Translations under genes and position numbers: made by a program
Notes under the pieces: model-generated
Databases searched by the model: none
The model's input: only the letters and a program-made list of their open reading frames with translations
What the model was told of the DNA's origin: nothing
NCBI RefSeq assembly: GCF_050596425.1
Contig: NZ_CP192292.1
Location: 4,588,001 to 4,652,000 of the forward strand
DNA: 64,000 nt
Direction of reading: 5' to 3'
From: G963665925 sp050596425
Lineage (GTDB): Bacteria > Bacillota > Clostridia > Peptostreptococcales > Acidaminobacteraceae
Part shown: in pieces, positions 27,152-35,415 of the stretch
How positions within the stretch are numbered: position 1 is the stretch's first letter
Layout: each line of letters starts with the position of its first letter

Positions 27152-28216
27152 TTAGGGTTTTATGATAATCGCGTTGGCAACTGGTCTTTCTGTGCCATCA
27201 GAAGGTCTGTTAAGAACACTTCCATTATAATATATTGTGCTAGAACCACCTCCATCTAGGTTATAAGCGTCTTGTACACCTAGATCAAGCAGTTTATCTT
27301 GCAGTCTTTCAAGGGTAACTCCCTTGCTCCAAAAGGCCTGTCTGCCATCCACAACAATGAGTAGAAGATCATCATTGGCATAGCGCCCTAAAATGGTTCT
27401 AGGGTGTCTAGTAGCAACCCATTCAGGGGGCAACTTCACCTTCTCACCGTCCTTTAGCAAAACGGGTATAAAACTTACACCATCTTTAGGTTTAAGTGCA
27501 TCCACATCAGCCTGTGTTTCAGGAACCGTGCCTATAACTCGACCCTCATGATCTATTCCTGCAAAAAAGAGGGGTTCATCCTTTTTAATAAAAGACTGGA
27601 CAATCTCTCCACCAGAAACCGTGGCACCTATCATCCCTGATATCAGTCCATTTTGACCTGGGCTGGAACCAAATCCACCCCCATTTATGGCCAGCATGGC
27701 CCGATTTCTCATAGCCATACTCGAAGTTGTTTCAAAACCACCAATTTTGTCCTCTGCAAGAACGACCTCAAAGGCTTGAGGATCAAAGAGTTTCACTTTT
27801 GCCATGTAACCTCTGTAGTCAAGCTCCTCAAGTTCGAAGAGTTTTATTTCCACCTGCGGACTCTTATGACTGGAAACAGGGTCACCAAGAACACTTGTGA
27901 TCCGCCTTTCATATATATCATCAGATAAGTTGGCCTGGTCTTCACTTCTTTCAATTTCTGCTGCAAGGGCTAAACTCTGCCCTGAAAATGTTTCTATATA
28001 TTTTGAGACAACAGTCTCAATATGTTCTGATTTACTCAGCACATCATCCTTGAGGGCCCTTATGTGCGTGACCTGGACATCTATATTTTCCAGTGTTTCT
28101 ACTGGCTGGCCCACATAATCTAACCTTTCATTTTGATTCGCAAGAGCCAACCACACTCCGACAAAGGGGGCTGTGACAAGCAAAAGAAAAACAAAAATCA
28201 CTCTAATTTGATTCAT
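27152..28216 (-). CDS. Phosphodiester glycosidase-domain exported protein (NAGPA/DUF2233 type)
   Basis: 354 residues. An N-terminal membrane anchor or signal (RVIFVFLLLVTAPFVGVWLALA) is followed by a short coiled segment and the phosphodiester glycosidase domain (about 140-354), with AINGGGFG, GRYANDDLLLIVVDGRQ and NLDGGGSST, which are typical of the family related to the mannose-6-phosphate uncovering enzyme. In Gram-positives these act outside the membrane on wall-type glycans; the exact substrate is not known. It overlaps the upstream coiled-coil gene by 14 bp, implying coupling. Confidence 0.88.
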   Translation of the reverse strand: MNQIRVIFVFLLLVTAPFVGVWLALANQNERLDYVGQPVETLENIDVQVTHIRALKDDVLSKSEHIETVVSKYIETFSGQSLALAAEIERSEDQANLSDDIYERRITSVLGDPVSSHKSPQVEIKLFELEELDYRGYMAKVKLFDPQAFEVVLAEDKIGGFETTSSMAMRNRAMLAINGGGFGSSPGQNGLISGMIGATVSGGEIVQSFIKKDEPLFFAGIDHEGRVIGTVPETQADVDALKPKDGVSFIPVLLKDGEKVKLPPEWVATRHPRTILGRYANDDLLLIVVDGRQAFWSKGVTLERLQDKLLDLGVQDAYNLDGGGSSTIYYNGSVLNRPSDGTERPVANAIIIKP

Positions 28217-28619
28217 TTGGAGCCACCTCTAATGTTTCAAGGCTTTTCTGAAGGGCAGACAGCCTTTTATCAAGCGCATCTAGATAGGCACTTATTTCTA
28301 GTTGGACCTCTTCGGAATCAACGATGTTGGTATCAATAATTTCCAGTCGTACAAGCATGCCTTGCAGACCATCGTTAAATCTTTTAATCTCATTATTAAG
28401 GGCAATCACATCGTTTCTAAGAACGGCGTTCTCCCGGTTCACTTCCTGTATTTTTGTATTTAATTCTTGTATTTGAAGGGCGTGTTCCAGTTTAATGTCC
28501 TGTACCGATGCATCAAGTGTATCTTTTGCATGTTGATAACCTATGTAGACCATAGAAAACCATCCACATATTATAAGGAGGCTTGTTAATATGTAGGTTA
28601 AAGCCTTATTTTTGTTCAT
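28203..28619 (-). CDS. Single-pass membrane protein with coiled coil
   Basis: 138 residues: short cytosolic tail, one transmembrane helix (LTYILTSLLIICGWFSMVYIGY), then about 100 residues of heptad-like helix outside. No family recognised. It overlaps the start of the phosphodiester glycosidase gene and probably acts with it at the membrane surface; that partner role is inferred from position only. Confidence 0.65.
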   Translation of the reverse strand: MNKNKALTYILTSLLIICGWFSMVYIGYQHAKDTLDASVQDIKLEHALQIQELNTKIQEVNRENAVLRNDVIALNNEIKRFNDGLQGMLVRLEIIDTNIVDSEEVQLEISAYLDALDKRLSALQKSLETLEVAPNESN

Positions 28620-28704
28620 GTGTCACCTCATTGTTCTTCAACTAAGCACATTTTCTAATGCTCTTACCTATAAGTATAACGAAATACCCATCATATAGGA
28701 ATCC

Positions 28705-28732
28705 TTCCAGCAAAAGCTGGGTGTTTTTTTTA
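28705..28732 (+). terminator. Terminator-like hairpin in the leader of the MATE gene
   Basis: CCAGC-AAAA-GCTGG (28707-28720) is followed by GTG and eight T's on the plus strand. No plus-strand gene ends here, so it lies in the 5' region of the MATE gene (start 28831) and could act as an attenuator. No ligand-binding RNA fold was recognised around it. Confidence 0.5.
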
Positions 28733-28830
28733 ATATAAATATGTTTTTGGCTTTAATTCATACACATCGGGTAGAAATTAAATGCAGACCACGAGACACC
28801 CACATATATTCTTACTATCGAGGTGAAACC

Positions 28831-30213
28831 ATGGAAAAACCAATTAAAAGCAAGTCTGACCTAACCACAGGAGCCATTGGCGCACATATAAGGCGTATCA
28901 CCATTCCCGCTAGTGTGGGCATGCTCTTCAATACACTTTTTAATGTTGTGGACACCATATATGCTGGTCGAATTGGGACAAACGCACTGGCTGGCATGTC
29001 CTTATCCTTTCCAATCTTTTTCATCATACTCTCCCTTGCCTTTGGTATCGGAACGGGATCTACAGCTTTAATATCAAACGCCCTTGGTGAAAAAAACGAA
29101 AAAGATTTTCACAGAATTGCATATAATGCCGTCGCCCTGGGTCTTGTTATCGCCCTCTTGCTCACATTCACAGGACGCTTTATAGCAGAACCCATGTTCA
29201 AGTTTATGGGGGCCAAGGTTGCCACCCTAGAGTATGGCATGGACTATATTAATCTTATTTTTATGGGAACTGTTTTCTTTATTTTAAACATGATTCTCAA
29301 CGCCATGCTTTCATCTCAAGGCGACACAGTTTCCTATAGAAATTTTCTTGTCATAGGATTCCTACTTAACTTGATTCTCGACCCGCTTTTTATTTTAGGT
29401 TGGTTTGGCCTTCCTAAAATGGGAACCATGGGGGTTGCCCTAGCTACAATTATAGTGCAGGCCATCGGCACAGTGTACATGGCTTATCGGGTAACAAAAA
29501 GTGAACACTTTATCCTGTCTGAGTTCAAGACCTGCAAAAGAGATCTATCCACCTGGCTAGAGATTTTAAAGCAAGGGGTCCCAGCCAGTCTTAATATGAT
29601 GACCATTGCCCTGGGCGTCTTTGTCATCAATTACTTCGTCCTATTATATGCTGGCGATGTGACAATTGCCGCCTACGGTGCAGCGGTTCGTATTGAGCAA
29701 TTGGCCCTTCTCCCAGCCATTGGCCTAAATACAGCCACCCTGACCATGGTGGGGCAAAACTACGGAGCCAAGAAATACGACCGCATTGTAGAAACCTATA
29801 AAAAATGCATGCTTTACGGACTCGGCATCATGACAATTGCCATGTTCCTTATCTACCCGTCAGCAGCCTTCTTAGTGAGGGTTTTTAATCAAAATCCTGA
29901 CGTTGTTCATGCAGGTGCCACTTACCTGCGCATTGAGTACATTTGCTTTAACACCTACATATTGATGAATATTTCCATCTCCCTGCTTCAAGGTCTAAAA
30001 CGCCCTGGAATTGCAGTGTATGTTGGTGTTTACAGGCAAATCGTCATGCCTGTCATCGTCTTTTATTTGCTCGGCAATATTCTTGGCATGGGCGTTTTAG
30101 GCGTTTGGTGGGGGATTGTCATCATTAACTGGACGGCAGCTATATTCACTGTCATTTATACCCTAGGCAAGTTAAAGGTTGTTAAGGAAGAACTCGGTGA
30201 AGTGTCTGCTTAA
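28831..30213 (+). CDS. MATE-family multidrug/cation efflux protein
   Basis: 460 residues, about 12 transmembrane helices, with typical MATE segments (RRITIPASVGMLFNTLFNVVDTIYAG, SFPIFFIILSLAFGIGTG, GLNTATLTMVGQNYGAKK). It should export cationic compounds using a Na+ or H+ gradient. ATG 28831 follows GAGGTGAAACC; the longer frame from 28741 lacks an SD and its first 30 residues are not membrane-like. A terminator follows at 30241. Confidence 0.93.
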   Translation: MEKPIKSKSDLTTGAIGAHIRRITIPASVGMLFNTLFNVVDTIYAGRIGTNALAGMSLSFPIFFIILSLAFGIGTGSTALISNALGEKNEKDFHRIAYNAVALGLVIALLLTFTGRFIAEPMFKFMGAKVATLEYGMDYINLIFMGTVFFILNMILNAMLSSQGDTVSYRNFLVIGFLLNLILDPLFILGWFGLPKMGTMGVALATIIVQAIGTVYMAYRVTKSEHFILSEFKTCKRDLSTWLEILKQGVPASLNMMTIALGVFVINYFVLLYAGDVTIAAYGAAVRIEQLALLPAIGLNTATLTMVGQNYGAKKYDRIVETYKKCMLYGLGIMTIAMFLIYPSAAFLVRVFNQNPDVVHAGATYLRIEYICFNTYILMNISISLLQGLKRPGIAVYVGVYRQIVMPVIVFYLLGNILGMGVLGVWWGIVIINWTAAIFTVIYTLGKLKVVKEELGEVSA

Positions 30214-30240
30214 AATTAGAATACAAAAATGATCAATCTA

Positions 30241-30270
30241 AAAGCCCCCTCATTTTGAGGGGGCTTTAGC
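30241..30270 (+). terminator. Terminator of the MATE gene
   Basis: A perfect stem AAAGCCCCCTCA / TGAGGGGGCTTT (30241-30252 and 30256-30267), 28 bp past the stop codon. The T-tract is short. Confidence 0.8.
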
Positions 30271-30356
30271 TTGTAGATAAACTCCGAAATACTGCGTTAC
30301 ACAGTAAAAGTCTATAAAAGGAGCGTATTTCTCAATTAATATTCAATTGGAAGGGG

Positions 30357-31121
30357 CTAAACATAAAAGGAAATATGTCTCTTCTTCGTGTAGGGATTTG
30401 TATTTATAAGGGCATTGACACCAAAAACCTCTTGGAACATGCCTTCATTAAGAACGGATTCAGGCGTACCACAAGAGTGAACCTGGCCCTCATGAAGAAC
30501 ATAGACAGCGTCACAGTAGTGGGCTGCAATGTTAAAATCGTGTATCGCTGCAAAGGTTGTGACATTAAGTGATTTCAAGAGTTCCATGACCTGGAGCTGA
30601 TACTTGATATCCAGGTGGTTTGTGGGTTCATCCAGTATAACCACTTCCGAGTTTTGTGCCAGGGCTCTTGCGATTAGAACCCTTTGCTTTTCTCCGCCGG
30701 AAAGACTTAGAAAACTCCTGTCGTCGAACCCTTCAAGACCCACCCTTTTGATGGCATCATGGACTATTTTCATATCCTCTTCAGAATCGTTGTCGAACAA
30801 TTTCTTATGGGCGTACCGTCCCATTGTGACCATCTCTTTGACTGAGAAGTCAAATTGGTGGTTGCTTTCCTGTGAAACCACAGCCATTTGCCTAGCAAAA
30901 TCTTTAGGTTTAAAGCCTGTCACATCTTTATCGTCAATATATATAGTATTCCTTGCAGGTTCAAATTGCTTATATATATTTTTTAGAAGCGTTGATTTAC
31001 CACAACCATTGGGACCGATCAGTCCCACAAACTGCTTCTTCTTCACATGCATGTGCACATCATTAAAAATAGGGTTTTCATCATATGCAAAACTTAAGGA
31101 CTTAACATGAATATCAGCCAT
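30357..31121 (-). CDS. btuD: Corrinoid/iron ABC importer ATPase (BtuD/FecE type)
   Basis: 254 residues, one ABC domain: Walker A GPNGCGKST, Q-loop VVSQES, signature LSLSGGEKQR, Walker B VVILDEPTNHLD, H-loop AAIHDF. The family includes siderophore and B12 ATPases; the cobalamin riboswitch at the head of this operon favours B12. ATG 31121 follows GGAGGTCGAA; a start at 31139 overlaps the SD. It overlaps the permease stop by 8 bp. It is the last gene of the btuF-btuC-btuD operon. Confidence 0.85.
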   Translation of the reverse strand: MADIHVKSLSFAYDENPIFNDVHMHVKKKQFVGLIGPNGCGKSTLLKNIYKQFEPARNTIYIDDKDVTGFKPKDFARQMAVVSQESNHQFDFSVKEMVTMGRYAHKKLFDNDSEEDMKIVHDAIKRVGLEGFDDRSFLSLSGGEKQRVLIARALAQNSEVVILDEPTNHLDIKYQLQVMELLKSLNVTTFAAIHDFNIAAHYCDAVYVLHEGQVHSCGTPESVLNEGMFQEVFGVNALINTNPYTKKRHISFYV

Positions 31122-32193
31122 TTCGACCTCCAAACCCATAGGTGTTTTTCTGAATCAGCCAAATGAAAAATGGCGCACCTAGGAATGCCGTTATAACCCC
31201 TAGGGGAATTTCCTCTGGTCTTCCTATCAGCCTGGCAAGAACATCTGCCCAAATGACTAGAATGGGACCAAGAAGCACAGAAAGTACAGCCACCTTTTTA
31301 TGGTCTGAACCAACAATTGTCCGGGCCACATGGGGAATAATAAGACCAACAAACCCTATTATACCAGTGTTGGCCACAAGAAAGCCTGTTAAAATACTGG
31401 ATAAAACTAAGATTGCACGTCTTAGCATAACCGTGTTGACACCTAGGGTTTTTGCCACATTTTCTCCAAGGAGCAAACTATTAAGGCCCCTTGAAAAAAT
31501 CACAATAAATATAAAGGAAAGACCAACACCCAGAGCCGGTGCCAGTAAATTTTCATACTTGCCCCCAGACAGACTGCCCGTCATCCAAAAAAGGGCTGAA
31601 GTGACCTTGTTTTGGTCACTTGCAGTGAATATTATAAAACTTGTTACGCTGGAAAATAAGGCCGAGATAGAAACGCCAATTAGAACCAGCCTCGTGGAAG
31701 ACATGCCACCATTTTGACTGGCAAGCATGAAGACTATCAAGCTGGTGATAAGCGCCCCTGCAAAAGCGCCTACAGCAGGAGAATTTATACCCACAAAGGG
31801 GATGCCACCCAGGACGATAACCATAACGGCGCCTGTGGTCGCTCCCGATGATATGCCTAAAATATAAGGATTGGCCAGGGGATTCTTTGTCAGGGCCTGC
31901 ATCATTATGCCCGCCAGGGCAAAGCCCGCACCTGCGAGCACACCAAGAAGGGTTCTTGGCATTCTCAAGTTCCATACGATATTTTCCACAGCTTTTGACC
32001 AAGCTTGGTCTGTATATTCAATTCCTGTGGTTTTACTGACCAGTATTCCAAAAACAGATTTTGGATCAAGGCTGACCGCACCCAGTGCAGTGGATGCGAC
32101 CAGCGTTATCAGTAAAACACATAAAAGAAGGGTGCAAAGTAAAGTGAATCCTTGATTTGATTTAAAGTCTACTGATTTAAAATTCATTGTCAT
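31114..32193 (-). CDS. btuC: Corrinoid/iron ABC importer permease (BtuC/FecD type)
   Basis: 359 residues, about 9-10 transmembrane helices, FecCD family: RMPRTLLGVLAGAGFALAG near residue 80, NPLANPYILGISSGA, and the C-terminal GLIIPHVARTIVGSDH coupling region. The start lies two bases after the binding-protein stop with only a weak SD, so translation is probably coupled. It forms the homodimeric channel with the downstream ATPase. Confidence 0.87.
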   Translation of the reverse strand: MTMNFKSVDFKSNQGFTLLCTLLLCVLLITLVASTALGAVSLDPKSVFGILVSKTTGIEYTDQAWSKAVENIVWNLRMPRTLLGVLAGAGFALAGIMMQALTKNPLANPYILGISSGATTGAVMVIVLGGIPFVGINSPAVGAFAGALITSLIVFMLASQNGGMSSTRLVLIGVSISALFSSVTSFIIFTASDQNKVTSALFWMTGSLSGGKYENLLAPALGVGLSFIFIVIFSRGLNSLLLGENVAKTLGVNTVMLRRAILVLSSILTGFLVANTGIIGFVGLIIPHVARTIVGSDHKKVAVLSVLLGPILVIWADVLARLIGRPEEIPLGVITAFLGAPFFIWLIQKNTYGFGGRNG

Positions 32194-32195
32194 AT

Positions 32196-33305
32196 CTACT
32201 CAAAATTTTCTGGGTAAAACCCTTGAGCAAGTGTTCTTATAGCCATTGTATTACGAACGCCTGGAGACATGTCTGCAAGCCCGATCACAACAAAATTATC
32301 TTCTTTAACCGCTGTCACATCCTGAAGGGCTGGATGTGTCTTAATCAGATCAAGCTTTGTTTCGGCTGAAGTGTCACCATAATCAACAATGACAATAACA
32401 TCTGGGTTTTGTAAAACCACTTCTTCCCAAGACACTGTGGCATAGCCTTTTTTAATATCGCCAAAAATATTCTTGCCTTTGGCTTGACGAATGATGTCGC
32501 CACTCACGCCACCGCCAGCTACAACAAATGGTTCGTTTTCGCCTGAGTCATAGGCGAACACCTTAACCATATCATCTTCAGAAAGATCCCCTATTTGACT
32601 TTGAATCTTTGCAACTTCATTTTCCATTTTGATTACAAGGTCTTCTGCTCTTTCTTCCACAGCGAAAATTTTCCCCAGGGTTCTGAAGTCTTCATACACA
32701 GAGGTCATAGAACCGTCACCACTAATAGATTTTGCAAGGAAAGGATGGATTCCATTTTCCATCATTTCAGAAGCAGAGGCCACGCGTTTTTCGTTAAACA
32801 CAGATGTCCAGCCTGATACAAAATCTGGCTCAACAGAGTACATAACCTCTTTTGATGGATACTTGTCTGAAAGAACTTCAATTTTTTCATAGGCTTCTTT
32901 GAAATCAGGATAGATTTCGTTGTCCATATAGGCTGTGCCCACCATTTGATCGCCTAGATCAAGAGCCAGCAGCATTTCTGTCATAAACTGAGACATTGTC
33001 ACAGCACGCTTTGGAGGCTCTGTGTATGTCACTTCATATGTTTCACCATAAATTTCATATGTATAGGTTTGAGGCTCGTAAACTTTTGCCTGTGTTTCTT
33101 GACCATCTTCTGTATCCGCTTGATCAATATCCGCTTGGTCAGTATCCGCTTGGTCAGTATCCGCTTCAAGGTCTGCCGCTTGTGATTCTGTAGATTCCAC
33201 TGGTGCCTCTTCTGTTGTTTCAGTTGCTTGAGTTTCAGCATTGCCTGCACACGCCGATAAGATCATTGATGCAATGAGTAATGTAACAAGTAGAAATCGT
33301 TTCAT
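32196..33305 (-). CDS. btuF: Corrinoid-binding lipoprotein (BtuF/FepB type)
   Basis: 369 residues. A lipoprotein signal with LSAC (Cys 19) is followed by an acidic Thr/Glu/Asp linker with tandem repeats (TDQAD units), then a TroA-type two-lobed binding domain (about 85-369, with AVTMSQFMTEMLLALDLGDQMVGTAY and PDVIVIVDYGD). It captures ligand outside the membrane for the permease. ATG 33305 follows GGAGGAAAATA. It is the first gene behind the cobalamin riboswitch and terminator at 33.4-33.7 kb, so B12 or a corrinoid is the likely ligand, rather than a siderophore. Confidence 0.85.
   Translation of the reverse strand: MKRFLLVTLLIASMILSACAGNAETQATETTEEAPVESTESQAADLEADTDQADTDQADIDQADTEDGQETQAKVYEPQTYTYEIYGETYEVTYTEPPKRAVTMSQFMTEMLLALDLGDQMVGTAYMDNEIYPDFKEAYEKIEVLSDKYPSKEVMYSVEPDFVSGWTSVFNEKRVASASEMMENGIHPFLAKSISGDGSMTSVYEDFRTLGKIFAVEERAEDLVIKMENEVAKIQSQIGDLSEDDMVKVFAYDSGENEPFVVAGGGVSGDIIRQAKGKNIFGDIKKGYATVSWEEVVLQNPDVIVIVDYGDTSAETKLDLIKTHPALQDVTAVKEDNFVVIGLADMSPGVRNTMAIRTLAQGFYPENFE
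33111..33170 (-). repeat. Four 15-bp tandem repeats in the BtuF linker
   Basis: Four in-frame 15-bp units with core TATCCGCTTG (33111-33125, 33126-33140, 33141-33155, 33156-33170) encode the repeated acidic linker between lipid anchor and binding domain. Slippage would change linker length without a frameshift. Confidence 0.85.
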
Positions 33306-33392
33306 TATTTTCCTCCAAGTGTTTGTCCTATTATTTAATATTATGTTCTATTTATTTGTGTTTGTCTGAATAGCTTTCAAGACTTTTCACAC

Positions 33393-33420
33393 AAAAAAAC
33401 CAGCCTAAGGGCTGGTTTTA
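33393..33420 (-). terminator. Expression-platform terminator of cobalamin riboswitch 1
   Basis: On the minus strand AAAACCAGCC-CTTA-GGCTGGTTTT runs into further T's. It stands between the aptamer and the btuF start at 33305, as expected for control by premature termination. Confidence 0.85.
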
Positions 33421-33489
33421 TATCATATATTTAGGCTCATCTAAACTTGTGCATATCAATACAAGTTCAAGCAAACCACGTACATGAGC

Positions 33490-33670
33490 AACCTTCACCC
33501 CGAAGATTTCACATTCCATAACAGGCAGGTCTCCTGACTTGAATATCATTCTACTCACTAACCTTCCCATGCCTTGCACAGTGGTCTTTAGCTTTCGTCC
33601 ATTCTTACAGTAGCGGGGGCTGTCGAGGCATTTCACCTCATTCCCTTTTCATCTCTGTTTGAGAACCTAT
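33490..33670 (-). promoter_or_regulatory. Cobalamin riboswitch 1
   Basis: On the minus strand, in order: AGGTTCTC, GATGAAAAGGGAAT, AGCCCCCGCTACTGT, GACCACTGTGC (B12-box region), GGGAAGG, and GTCAGGAGACCTGCCTG, all hallmarks of the adenosylcobalamin-type aptamer. A small hairpin CTTC-GGGGT-GAAG (33493-33505) follows and may be the kissing-loop arm, its loop complementary to the CCCC of the aptamer. It should switch off btuFCD when cobalamin is plentiful. Confidence 0.93.
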
Positions 33671-33750
33671 TTGGATTTTTATTAAATTTACATTTTTTTC
33701 TTTCAACATCAGAAATAGTTTAGCACAGTATAAATATAAAGGCAACACCT

Positions 33751-33773
33751 AAAAATGTGTATTTCTATACACA
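33751..33773 (-). terminator. Terminator ending the ECF/DUF4430 operon
   Basis: On the minus strand TGTGTAT-AGAA-ATACACA is followed by TTTTT, directly after the TAG stop at 33774. Confidence 0.75.
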
Positions 33774-34787
33774 CTACCGCTTATTAATTAAGGCCTGTCG
33801 AATATCTGTCCATTTGAAAACACCATCTTGCCCGGACTTGATAAGACCTGATTTTGCAAGGTCTACAATGCGTTCAATCGTCAAGTATGTCCCCGCATCC
33901 GTCTTGATCCCATTTTTAAATCGAAGGTTTTTGATCCATGACACACCTGTCTCTTTACCGTTCAAGGCCAATAAAGCATGATAGGTTGCCATACGATTGC
34001 CACGGCGAGCATTTTTTAGATGCAAGTAGCTTCCATCATCTCGCCTGTAAGCACCAAGGGCTTCATAGGTTTCTTCAGAAACGCTTTCTCCTAAAAACTG
34101 CTTTGCCATGATTGACCACGCCAAGGTTTCTGCACTGGCCCCTGTACGAAGACGTTCAGCCTCATCCATAGACTTTTCAAGGTAGGTCATCGCATCTTTA
34201 ATTTCTGGTGAAGTCTTGTCAAGACCAAGAACCGAAAGAGCGCATACAGCCATAGCGGTTAGATCAGGGCTGCCCGCCGTACCACTTGTGCTGTTCTTAT
34301 CAATATAGACAGAAAAAGACCCATCTGTATTTTGAGCATGCTTCAACCAAGTGAGAGCGCCTTCTTTATCATAATCATCTTCATAGGCAATATACATGCC
34401 CAAAACACCCCATATATGAGCGTTTACAAGCGTCTCCCCCTGGCCGTCAATTTGGTCTGCAAATTTGCCAGAAGGCAACTGAGCGGATTTTATGTTAGAA
34501 ACTTGGTTTGTCAGGTTATATCCAAACGCCCGATCTCCCAGAAGGTATCTTGCATGGTCTGTTGTGATATTAGACGTCTCATCACGCTGGTATCCATATT
34601 CAAGTGATGCCATGTCTACATGGGGTTCGACCGCTACAGCCACCCACTCATCCATGCTCAACTCAAGCAACCAGTCCACACTTTTAGAGTGACTTGCACC
34701 TGTTTGAATGTCCCCAAAGGAAAAAGTGGTAAACAGCATGAATATTAAAACATAAGACGTTACGGTTTTTGCTATCGATTTATTCAT
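33774..34787 (-). CDS. Exported alpha/alpha-barrel protein (prenyltransferase/transcobalamin-like repeats)
   Basis: 337 residues. A signal peptide (about 1-27, ending SFG) is followed by tandem helical-hairpin repeats like those of squalene cyclase, prenyltransferase and the N-terminal barrel of transcobalamin: AQLPSGKFADQ, AQNTDGSFSVY, SPDLTAMAVCALSVLG, RRDDGSYLHL. No cyclase DxDD motif is seen, so an enzyme role is unlikely. ATG 34787 follows AAAGGA; the TTG at 34805 is weaker. It is the last gene of the riboswitch-controlled ECF operon and overlaps the S-component gene by 8 bp. I infer corrinoid binding outside the cell. Confidence 0.72.
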   Translation of the reverse strand: MNKSIAKTVTSYVLIFMLFTTFSFGDIQTGASHSKSVDWLLELSMDEWVAVAVEPHVDMASLEYGYQRDETSNITTDHARYLLGDRAFGYNLTNQVSNIKSAQLPSGKFADQIDGQGETLVNAHIWGVLGMYIAYEDDYDKEGALTWLKHAQNTDGSFSVYIDKNSTSGTAGSPDLTAMAVCALSVLGLDKTSPEIKDAMTYLEKSMDEAERLRTGASAETLAWSIMAKQFLGESVSEETYEALGAYRRDDGSYLHLKNARRGNRMATYHALLALNGKETGVSWIKNLRFKNGIKTDAGTYLTIERIVDLAKSGLIKSGQDGVFKWTDIRQALINKR

Positions 34788-35415
34788 ATCCAAATGTCCT
34801 TTCAAAGTCCTTGTCTTCTATGGTTGTTTTCAATTTAAAGCGTTTCAGTATTCTTATGAGATCTTCTCCGAATAGCCATGCAAAAATGGCATTGCCCACC
34901 CCATGACTTAAGTCAAAGAAGAAGGACGCTGCATACAAAGCCACAAAGCTTTTTAAGCTGTGCGGATAGATGAAATATATGAAATGCCACAAATTCATAA
35001 TATAGTCGAATAAAAATCCCCATATAAAGAGCATGAGCGTGAAACCCAACCTATTATATTTGCGAGACAGCTTTCCTAAAACACCTCCAAAGGCACCTGC
35101 CAGCCCCCAAGCAATCATTTGCCATAGAGTCCAAGGACCATGCCCTAGAAAAGTGTTCGAGACCAGAGTCGCTATGACACCTGATATGAATCCACTCATC
35201 GGACCAAACACATAACCTGCACACATTATTATGAATGTGGTCGGCTGAACATTTGGTAAAAATGCAAAGGGAATTCTAAAAGCACCCGCCAGCGCTGATG
35301 TGGTGGCGATAATTGCAACTGTTCGAGCGTGAAAACGGCCAGAACGTTCAAATAGTGAGAATGCCCCGCCAATTAAGAAAACCACGATCAAGGGAATCAA
35401 CATCTTTATATTCAT
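34780..35415 (-). CDS. ECF transporter substrate-binding S component
   Basis: 211 residues, about six transmembrane helices, with the S-component style AFRIPFAFLPNVQPTTFIIMCAGYVFGPMSGFIS split across helices, and GHGPWTLWQMIAWGLAGAF. Together with the neighbouring EcfA and EcfT it makes a complete dedicated (group I) ECF importer. The cobalamin riboswitch suggests the ligand is B12 or a precursor, as for CbrT. Its start overlaps the EcfA stop (ATGA). It carries a short basic, cytosolic C-terminal tail. Confidence 0.83.
   Translation of the reverse strand: MNIKMLIPLIVVFLIGGAFSLFERSGRFHARTVAIIATTSALAGAFRIPFAFLPNVQPTTFIIMCAGYVFGPMSGFISGVIATLVSNTFLGHGPWTLWQMIAWGLAGAFGGVLGKLSRKYNRLGFTLMLFIWGFLFDYIMNLWHFIYFIYPHSLKSFVALYAASFFFDLSHGVGNAIFAWLFGEDLIRILKRFKLKTTIEDKDFERTFGYE

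Noticed and set aside
31163..31717. 184-codon plus-strand frame over the BtuC permease gene
   Set aside because: Lies wholly opposite a conserved permease; no SD and no recognisable protein features.
30357..33305. Siderophore/iron importer as alternative for the BtuFCD-type operon
   Set aside because: The protein families cover both, but the cobalamin riboswitch and terminator directly upstream favour B12; no Fur-like box was seen.
33418..33636. 72-codon minus-strand frame
   Set aside because: It overlaps the cobalamin aptamer, whose conserved RNA elements explain the sequence.
33774..34787. Squalene/terpene cyclase enzyme
   Set aside because: The repeats are similar, but the catalytic DxDD motif is missing, the protein is exported, and the operon is a transport operon under B12 control.
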